The position numbers and the translations under genes are program-made. 9,875 nucleotides of DNA from Rhizobiaceae bacterium (lineage in GTDB: Bacteria; Pseudomonadota; Alphaproteobacteria; Rhizobiales; Rhizobiaceae), in assembly GCA_021648425.1 (NCBI GenBank), contig JAKISV010000106.1, forward strand, positions 1 to 9,875. Direction: 5' to 3'. This document shows, one piece after another, positions 5,194 to 9,875 of this stretch (positions within the stretch are counted from its first letter, which is position 1; each line of letters opens with the position of its first letter). The notes under the pieces were generated by a model, which was not told the DNA's origin, did no database searches, and saw only the letters and a program-made list of their open reading frames with translations.

Positions 5194-6812
5194 AGATCAA
5201 CCTGTTAAGCAATATTCGCGGCGATGTTTATGGCGGACTGACAGCAGCTGTTGCTGCTCTGCCTCTTGCGCTGGCGTTTGGCGTTGCATCAGGGATTGGT
5301 CCGATTGCCGGGCTTTACGGCGCAATTGCCCTGGGGTTTTTTGCAGCAGTTTTTGGTGGCACCCGTTCGCAGGTTTCAGGACCCACCGGGCCGATGACTA
5401 TCGTTATGGCTGCCGTTGTTGTGCAATATGCGGACAATATTGCTGCGGCTTTTGCAATCGTGATCATGGCCGGGCTGATGCAAATCATGTTCGGCCTGAT
5501 CAAAGTGGGGCGATATATTTCCTATACGCCTCACGCGGTAGTGTCTGGTTTCATGTCGGGCATCGGGGTGATCATCATCCTTATTCAGACTTTGCCGTTT
5601 TTCGGGTTGCCGACTGCCAGTGGCGGGCCGGTGGGGGTGATTTCCCAATGGGGCAGCATACCTTCATTAATGAATGTTGATGCGGTTGTTGTGGCAGTGA
5701 TCACCTTGCTGGTTTCAATATTCTGGCCGTCCAAACTGTCAAACATCCTGCCCTCCCCGCTGGCTGCATTATTAGCGGGAACATTGGTGGCGATGCTGTT
5801 TTTTACCGCAGCACCGGTGATTGGCAATGTGCCGACGGGATTTCCACAAATTGCCATTCCCGATATCTCGCCTTCATTGCTGCCAAGCCTGCTGGCCCCT
5901 GCCCTGGTTCTGGCGTTGCTGGGTTCGATTGACAGCCTGCTGACCTCGCTGGTGGCGGATTCGATCACCCGTACCCGGCCCCATTCAGACAGGGAACTCA
6001 TCGGCCAGGGCATTGGTAATATCGCAGCGGGCCTGATTGGGGGATTGCCGGGAGCGGGCGCAACAATGCGTACGGTTATCAATGTGCGCGCAGGTGGTAA
6101 AACACAGCTTTCAGGCGCGTTGCATGCGCTGATATTGCTGGGACTGGTGCTTGGCCTTGGCCCGCTGGCCGAGCAAATTCCCCATGCGGCCCTGGCAGGA
6201 ATTCTGATGAAGGTTGGTTGGGATATTATTGACTGGAAATATCTCAAACGCATCAAGCGCGCACCACGTGATCAGGTTGTGGTAATGGCGATTACGCTGG
6301 CGATGACGGTGTTTATTGATTTGATTACAGCGGTGGCTGTTGGCCTGATACTGGCCTCTTTTGTTACAGCAAGTCACACGGAAAAGTTTGAAATGGAAGG
6401 AGTTGATGCGCTGGCGCTTGATCCTGAGGAAGGTGAATTGACGCCGGAAGAGCAAAAATATCTGGAGGGAATTTTTCCCAAGGTTGGAATTATCACCATG
6501 CGCGGACGCTTCTCCTACGCTTCTGCACGCCAGTTAACCCACACGATTGGCATGGGCGTATCGGGCAATGTGGCGATGATATTTGATTTTACCCATACGG
6601 CCTGGCTTGATACATCTGCGGCCATGGCAATTGAAGACCTGTTGAGTGATGCGGTTGCGCAAACGCAATATGTTTATGTCAGTGGATTAAGCGGTCAGGC
6701 GCTTGAAACACTCGAAGCATTGCATTCGCTTAAGGCTGTCAGACCCGAACATATTTTTAAGAGTCGTGAGGAGGCAATTGCAAGGGTGGCAGAAAAACTG
6801 AAATCCGGGTAG
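5190..6812 (+). CDS. SulP (SLC26)-family anion transporter with STAS domain
   Basis: A 540-residue integral membrane transporter. Residues 10 to about 395 are strongly hydrophobic, with a series of membrane spans and the family landmarks LPLALAFGVASG (24-35), SQVSGPTGPMT (60-70), SIDSLLTSLVADSITRTR (246-263) and GGLPGAGATMRTVINVRAGG (284-303). A cytoplasmic STAS domain occupies about 430-537, including IFDFTHTAWLDTSAAMAIEDL (464-484), where the Thr-Ser of DTSA is at the usual phosphorylatable position. SulP proteins carry sulfate, bicarbonate or dicarboxylates. From memory, the core motifs resemble BicA-type bicarbonate carriers, so bicarbonate is a reasonable but unproven substrate. The ATG overlaps the recO stop by 4 nt; GGGA lies about 11 nt upstream. 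No carbonic anhydrase or sulfate-assimilation gene is adjacent to settle the substrate. Confidence 0.93.
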   Translation: MKINLLSNIRGDVYGGLTAAVAALPLALAFGVASGIGPIAGLYGAIALGFFAAVFGGTRSQVSGPTGPMTIVMAAVVVQYADNIAAAFAIVIMAGLMQIMFGLIKVGRYISYTPHAVVSGFMSGIGVIIILIQTLPFFGLPTASGGPVGVISQWGSIPSLMNVDAVVVAVITLLVSIFWPSKLSNILPSPLAALLAGTLVAMLFFTAAPVIGNVPTGFPQIAIPDISPSLLPSLLAPALVLALLGSIDSLLTSLVADSITRTRPHSDRELIGQGIGNIAAGLIGGLPGAGATMRTVINVRAGGKTQLSGALHALILLGLVLGLGPLAEQIPHAALAGILMKVGWDIIDWKYLKRIKRAPRDQVVVMAITLAMTVFIDLITAVAVGLILASFVTASHTEKFEMEGVDALALDPEEGELTPEEQKYLEGIFPKVGIITMRGRFSYASARQLTHTIGMGVSGNVAMIFDFTHTAWLDTSAAMAIEDLLSDAVAQTQYVYVSGLSGQALETLEALHSLKAVRPEHIFKSREEAIARVAEKLKSG

Positions 6813-6832
6813 GAGCTGAATTTACAGCTACC
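6808..6832. terminator. Weak hairpin between convergent sulP and regulator genes
   Basis: GGTA-(GGA)-GCTG pairs with CAGCTACC around the loop AATTTA, an 8-bp stem with a 3-nt bulge. It includes the stop codons of both converging genes, which are only 15 nt apart. No T-run follows on either strand, so intrinsic termination would be weak. Confidence 0.2.
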
Positions 6833-7796
6833 CTCCTCCGGTTCTAATTCCCCTGGCGGTATATTCATTGATAATCTGTTTTCGAAACCGGTAAAGAGCC
6901 GCTGGTCTTCCCCCGGTTGTCTGGGAAGTCGTACCACTTGGCTCAACCAGATTGGCGTTATCGATCTGACGGCGAAAATTTTGCTTGTGCAAAGAGCGAC
7001 CACACAGGCTTTCGACGCTTTGTTGGAGCCCGGTCAGGGTGAATTCATCACTCATCAATTCAAATATCACCGGACGAACCTTGAGCCTTGTTCGCAGACT
7101 GGCCATTGCAGTGGCAAGGATGAAGCGGCCATTGTCTGCCATAGCCGCACCCAAAGGGGCATTGCCGGGTTTATGAGATGAATTGCCGTCGCGAATACTC
7201 TCTACCACCAGCCCCGCTTCATAAAGCAATCCATAGCGCTCAACTACCAGCTCATCATTCCAATCATTGTTATTAAAGCCAAATGCCTGTTTGATGCGGG
7301 TATGGGCGGGGGAAATTTCCTCAGTGGTGGCGTAAGCACCCTCATGAGCGGCCCATTTGTTCAGGGCTGGAATGATCAGTTCATCTATTATTTCGGGCCT
7401 TCGCGCACGCCAATCCTCCCAGGGGAAAAAAGCGTACCAGCTTTTCCAGCTTGCAGCGAGATTTCCCGGAATAGTATTTTTGCCTGTGCCACTTGCACTA
7501 AGAGCCAGATAGCCCAAATTTACGGTATGCAGTGAACCATCAGCTTTGTTGGGAGATTTATCGTCAAACGCCTGCAATTGCTCGCAATATCCTAAACTCA
7601 ATCCGGTTTTTTCTGTCACCCAACTGCGCAGGCCACCTTCCAGGGTTTTGTGGGTTTCAGGGTTAAACATTCCAAAAGGCAACGCATCGGCAAACACATC
7701 ATCGCTTCCCGAATTGCGCAGGATAGCGGGATAATTATCCTGCAAGCATATAATCACAGCACTCAACGCAATCTGCACGGCATGGGATGACATCAC
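6828..7796 (-). CDS. Nudix-derived, winged-helix transcriptional regulator (NrtR-like 'NAD regulator')
   Basis: The 322-residue protein has an N-terminal Nudix fold (about 5-100) and a C-terminal winged-helix region: FTLTGLQQSVESL (252-264), KQNFRRQI (271-278) and GGRPAALYRF (295-304), the pattern of NrtR regulators. The Nudix box is degenerate: where REUxEExGU is expected it reads SWVTEKTGL (58-66), keeping one of its glutamates. Hydrolysis is therefore unlikely and ligand sensing more likely. Known NrtR proteins bind ADP-ribose-type ligands and repress NAD biosynthesis genes. At 322 residues it is longer than classical NrtR (about 230). The extra middle part contains WEDWRARRPEIIDEL (126-140). 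The start is GTG at 7796, 8 nt after AGGAG; ATG at 7793 is an alternative. The start overlaps the HD gene stop, so the two are coupled. Target genes are not visible here. Confidence 0.78.
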   Translation of the reverse strand: MMSSHAVQIALSAVIICLQDNYPAILRNSGSDDVFADALPFGMFNPETHKTLEGGLRSWVTEKTGLSLGYCEQLQAFDDKSPNKADGSLHTVNLGYLALSASGTGKNTIPGNLAASWKSWYAFFPWEDWRARRPEIIDELIIPALNKWAAHEGAYATTEEISPAHTRIKQAFGFNNNDWNDELVVERYGLLYEAGLVVESIRDGNSSHKPGNAPLGAAMADNGRFILATAMASLRTRLKVRPVIFELMSDEFTLTGLQQSVESLCGRSLHKQNFRRQIDNANLVEPSGTTSQTTGGRPAALYRFRKQIINEYTARGIRTGGG

Positions 7797-8422
7797 TGGT
7801 TATTCTCCTGACGCAAATTTTCCAGGGATTGAAAAACCTGCATGAACTGTTTTTGAGCGCCATGGGTAGTAAGCGGGTTAATGGTCAGGCCTTCGGGATT
7901 CATTTCGCCAGGTTTACCAAAATATTTCAGCGCTTCGGCAGTGGTAAATCCGGCTAAATGAGTGGCTTCAAAATATGCGGCGATTTTGTCGGCTCTTTTG
8001 ATAAATGTCTTCAATTTCTGCGGAGTGGTGGCGGGGAGCGAATAACGCAGATGAATGGCGGACAACAGCCGCTCTTCCAGTAATTTATAGTCGCCGCCGA
8101 TTACCGCTTTGAATGGTGAAATCATGTCGCCAACCACATATTCCGGCCCATCGTGCAACAGCGCCATTAATTGCCAGTTGGCGGACAGTTGCGGTTTTAG
8201 ACGCAATGATATCTGCCATACCAACACTGAGTGCTGGGCCACGGAAAAAGCATTCGGGCCTTTGGTCTGGCCATTCCAGCGTGCAACCCGGGCAAGACCG
8301 TGAGCAATGTCGCTTATCTCCACATCAAGGGGCGAAGGGTCCAGAAGATCAAGCCGTCTGCCTGATAACATGCGTTGCCAGGCGCGGGCCTGAACTGCTG
8401 GTTTAGAGTGATTGTTGCTCAT
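7793..8422 (-). CDS. HD-family hydrolase, YfbR-like (putative 5'-nucleotidase)
   Basis: The 209-residue cytoplasmic protein has an HD metal-binding core: Arg48-Trp49, His64 (SVAQHSV), His90-Asp91 (ALLHDGPEYVVGD), Glu94, Asp99 and Asp145 (RADKIAAY). E. coli YfbR has the same kinds of residues, with identical HD-to-Glu (+3) and HD-to-Asp (+8) spacing. YfbR dephosphorylates deoxyribonucleoside 5'-monophosphates, so a nucleotidase role is a reasonable inference; the exact substrate is open. The gene lies 6 nt after ygfZ and overlaps the regulator gene (GTGATG), so it is translated in a coupled group. No good ribosome site precedes its ATG, consistent with coupling. The link to an NrtR-like regulator hints at nicotinamide or other nucleotide substrates, which is speculation. 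Confidence 0.85.
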   Translation of the reverse strand: MSNNHSKPAVQARAWQRMLSGRRLDLLDPSPLDVEISDIAHGLARVARWNGQTKGPNAFSVAQHSVLVWQISLRLKPQLSANWQLMALLHDGPEYVVGDMISPFKAVIGGDYKLLEERLLSAIHLRYSLPATTPQKLKTFIKRADKIAAYFEATHLAGFTTAEALKYFGKPGEMNPEGLTINPLTTHGAQKQFMQVFQSLENLRQENNQ

Positions 8423-8428
8423 ATTGAA

Positions 8429-9286
8429 TTACTTGGCATCGGGCCAGCCAAAATCAGCCCAGGATTGGATTTGTATATTAAGATCGATACCATCAGCCGA
8501 TATTTTGCTATCGGCAGCATGGGCATCGCGAACCCGGTCGAGGCGCAGGATTGCCAGGCCGTTGCGGTTTGAAACCGAGCACATTTCACCCAGGGTCTTG
8601 CCATCAGCTATTATCTGCGTGCCTTTTGCAGGCAGCTCAGTCTCTGTTGAGACCTGAATAATGCGTTTGCGCGCGGTGCCACGGTGATGCACGCGCGAAA
8701 TTACCTCCTGGCCAACATAACAGCCTTTTGAAAAATCGACGGCATTGTTTTGATCATAGAGTGCTTCATGGGGAAACGTTGCCCCATAGGTGTAATCTTC
8801 ACCACCTTGCGGCATGCCCAGTTCAATGCGGTGGGCGTGGTACTCTGCGGCCGGTTTTGTTATGGCATCAACCGGATTTGCGGATGAGTATTGACGCCAA
8901 CCCAATTTGGCAAGCCGGGGGTCAGCGGCAATAATAGCCCCATCGCTATCTGGTTTACTGCCTCCCCAAAGGGCAAAAATTCGGGTGCCATCCTTTACAG
9001 CTTCTAACGTCACATCGGCGCGCAACCGATAGAATGTCAGGCGTTTCAACAGTTCGTCTTCCAGAGTTTTATCAACGTCAATCAGGAATGATTTCCCGTC
9101 TCGAATGACAAAGAAGTCAAACAGAATTTTGCCCTGGGGGCTGAGCAGACCGCTGAAACCCGCACTTTTGTCAGCAATGTCTTCTACATTACCGGTTAAA
9201 ATTCCCTGGAGAAATACTTCCGCTTGCTCACCGCCTATTTTCAGCAGTGCGCGGTTGGCTAGCTCGCTTGAATATTGTTGGGCCAT
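8429..9286 (-). CDS. ygfZ: YgfZ/GcvT-domain folate-binding protein (Fe-S cluster maintenance, tRNA modification)
   Basis: Members bind tetrahydrofolate in a GcvT-like fold and are needed for activity of some Fe-S enzymes, including the tRNA methylthiolase MiaB; the mitochondrial relative is IBA57. The 285-residue protein carries the defining KGCYVGQE motif (187-194) with invariant Cys189, followed by VISRVHHRG. The N-terminal part has ALLKIGGEQAEVFLQGILT (13-31), and FSGLLSPQGKILFDFF (44-59) is also typical. The ATG at 9286 follows GGGGA with 6 nt spacing, a good site. The gene heads a tight group with the HD hydrolase (6 nt away) and the regulator. It is separated from the upstream hypothetical gene by 56 bp. 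Family identity is secure. Confidence 0.93.
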   Translation of the reverse strand: MAQQYSSELANRALLKIGGEQAEVFLQGILTGNVEDIADKSAGFSGLLSPQGKILFDFFVIRDGKSFLIDVDKTLEDELLKRLTFYRLRADVTLEAVKDGTRIFALWGGSKPDSDGAIIAADPRLAKLGWRQYSSANPVDAITKPAAEYHAHRIELGMPQGGEDYTYGATFPHEALYDQNNAVDFSKGCYVGQEVISRVHHRGTARKRIIQVSTETELPAKGTQIIADGKTLGEMCSVSNRNGLAILRLDRVRDAHAADSKISADGIDLNIQIQSWADFGWPDAK

Positions 9287-9342
9287 GGAATTTCCCCGGT
9301 TAGTTTTGGAATTACGCTGTGTGGCAGAAGACAGGCGCTATT

Positions 9343-9875
9343 TCAATCACCGGAGACAAAAAACCGCCAGCGCCCGCGTGGTGTTATGCCAAGACGATAA
9401 AAAATATAAGCGCCAAACGATTCCATCTCCTCGTAGTCACCATAAGTCACCAGCCGATAAAGCTCCACTTTTTGCTGAGGGCTCAATTTGTCCAGAGGCC
9501 AGGCGAAAAAATAGGGCCATACATAAAGTTCATTTTGCGTGCCCTCACCCATCAGGACATAACCGCTTTCGAGCACTTCAGATAATATAGCCAGAATTTC
9601 GTGGCCCTCCTCATCACCTGACTGGGCTTTAAGATTGTCGACAGGGTCTGTTTCCACTCCACCAAGCGAAAGCATCGTTACATCATCGCCGACACCAACC
9701 AGCGGGCGAAGTTTTTCGATATCTCCGCTGAGTGCCGCTTCCAAAATCAATTCGCGCATGCGGCGAACAGGAAACGGCAGCTTATCCAGATCGCGTTCAA
9801 TTTCTGGATAGGTTTCTTCTTCGGGTTCATTGGCAACTGAGCTGTCCTTTTGCGGCTTTTCGCTTATGACGTCCT
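9343..9875 (-). CDS. Conserved hypothetical protein, 5' end outside window
   Basis: The frame stays open from the TGA at 9345-9343 to the right edge, giving 176 visible codons, so the Met at 9759 is internal and the true start lies beyond 9875. The visible part begins with a charged, acidic linker-like stretch (EKPQKDSSVANEPEEETYPE), then LPFPVRRMRELILEAALSGDIEKLRPLVG, reminiscent of an ankyrin-like helical opening. A compact aromatic C-terminal half follows, with YVWPYFFAWPLDKLSP and ITPRGRWRFFVSGD. The acidic linker suggests that a signal peptide or other N-terminal domain may lie upstream, but this cannot be seen. I do not recognise a characterised family. It reads in the same direction as ygfZ, 56 bp before it, with no clear terminator between, so co-transcription is possible. 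Confidence 0.7.
   Translation of the reverse strand, partial: DVISEKPQKDSSVANEPEEETYPEIERDLDKLPFPVRRMRELILEAALSGDIEKLRPLVGVGDDVTMLSLGGVETDPVDNLKAQSGDEEGHEILAILSEVLESGYVLMGEGTQNELYVWPYFFAWPLDKLSPQQKVELYRLVTYGDYEEMESFGAYIFYRLGITPRGRWRFFVSGD

Noticed and set aside
5165..5680. Open frame of 171 codons on the plus strand overlapping recO and sulP
   Set aside because: It is an out-of-frame shadow rich in Cys, Arg and Trp, while sulP in the correct frame shows family motifs from its first residues.
5585..6256. Open frame of 223 codons on the minus strand
   Set aside because: It is antisense to the membrane region of sulP. Long shadow frames are common opposite hydrophobic proteins and no domain is recognisable.
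9105..9590. Open frame of 161 codons on the plus strand
   Set aside because: It runs antisense across the 5' part of ygfZ and the hypothetical gene, both of which have better coding evidence.
1..9875. Search by eye for tRNA, rRNA, CRISPR arrays, insertion sequences and attachment sites
   Set aside because: No CCA-ended cloverleaf, regularly spaced repeat, transposase motif or long terminal inverted repeat was seen. Coding density is high and consistent with core chromosome.

Overview
The window looks like a chromosomal housekeeping segment of an alphaproteobacterium, most likely of the Hyphomicrobiales (Rhizobiales) type. The basis is the lepB-rnc-era-recO order, the style of the RecO and LepB proteins, and a cluster of YgfZ, an HD-family hydrolase and a Nudix/winged-helix 'NAD regulator', a neighbourhood I know from that order. 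By eye the base composition is about half G+C, low for many relatives, so a marine or otherwise moderate-GC lineage is possible. Genus cannot be read from the sequence.

Layout. At the left edge, on the minus strand, is an SRAP/YedK-type gene (DNA-protein crosslink sensor at abasic sites) cut by the window border. It is divergent from a plus-strand run: a secreted DUF3179 protein, then signal peptidase I (lepB), RNase III (rnc), the GTPase Era (era), recombination mediator RecO (recO) and a SulP-family anion transporter with a C-terminal STAS domain. From rnc to sulP the genes overlap or nearly abut (rnc/era and recO/sulP share bases; lepB/rnc are 29 nt apart; era/recO are 72 nt apart), so lepB to sulP is plausibly one operon. 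lepB, rnc and era all appear to start with GTG or TTG. The plus run meets a convergent minus-strand group at about 6810-6830. That group, read from the right, is a conserved hypothetical protein (5' end outside the window), ygfZ, an HD hydrolase and the Nudix-derived regulator. The last three are tightly packed.

How the genes work together. rnc and era both act in rRNA processing and small-subunit maturation. lepB finishes Sec-dependent export, and would process proteins such as the upstream DUF3179 product. RecO and SRAP belong to DNA repair or damage tolerance. YgfZ supports Fe-S proteins, and the Nudix regulator and HD hydrolase suggest nucleotide or NAD homeostasis.

No mobile element, CRISPR array, tRNA or rRNA is visible. 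I found no clearly novel multi-gene system. The items most worth a second look are a Fur-box-like palindrome over the SRAP -10 element, a near-LexA box in the same intergenic region, the catalytically degenerate Nudix regulator next to a nucleotidase-like HD protein, the DUF3179 gene directly upstream of lepB, and a RecO with a three-quarters complete zinc site.
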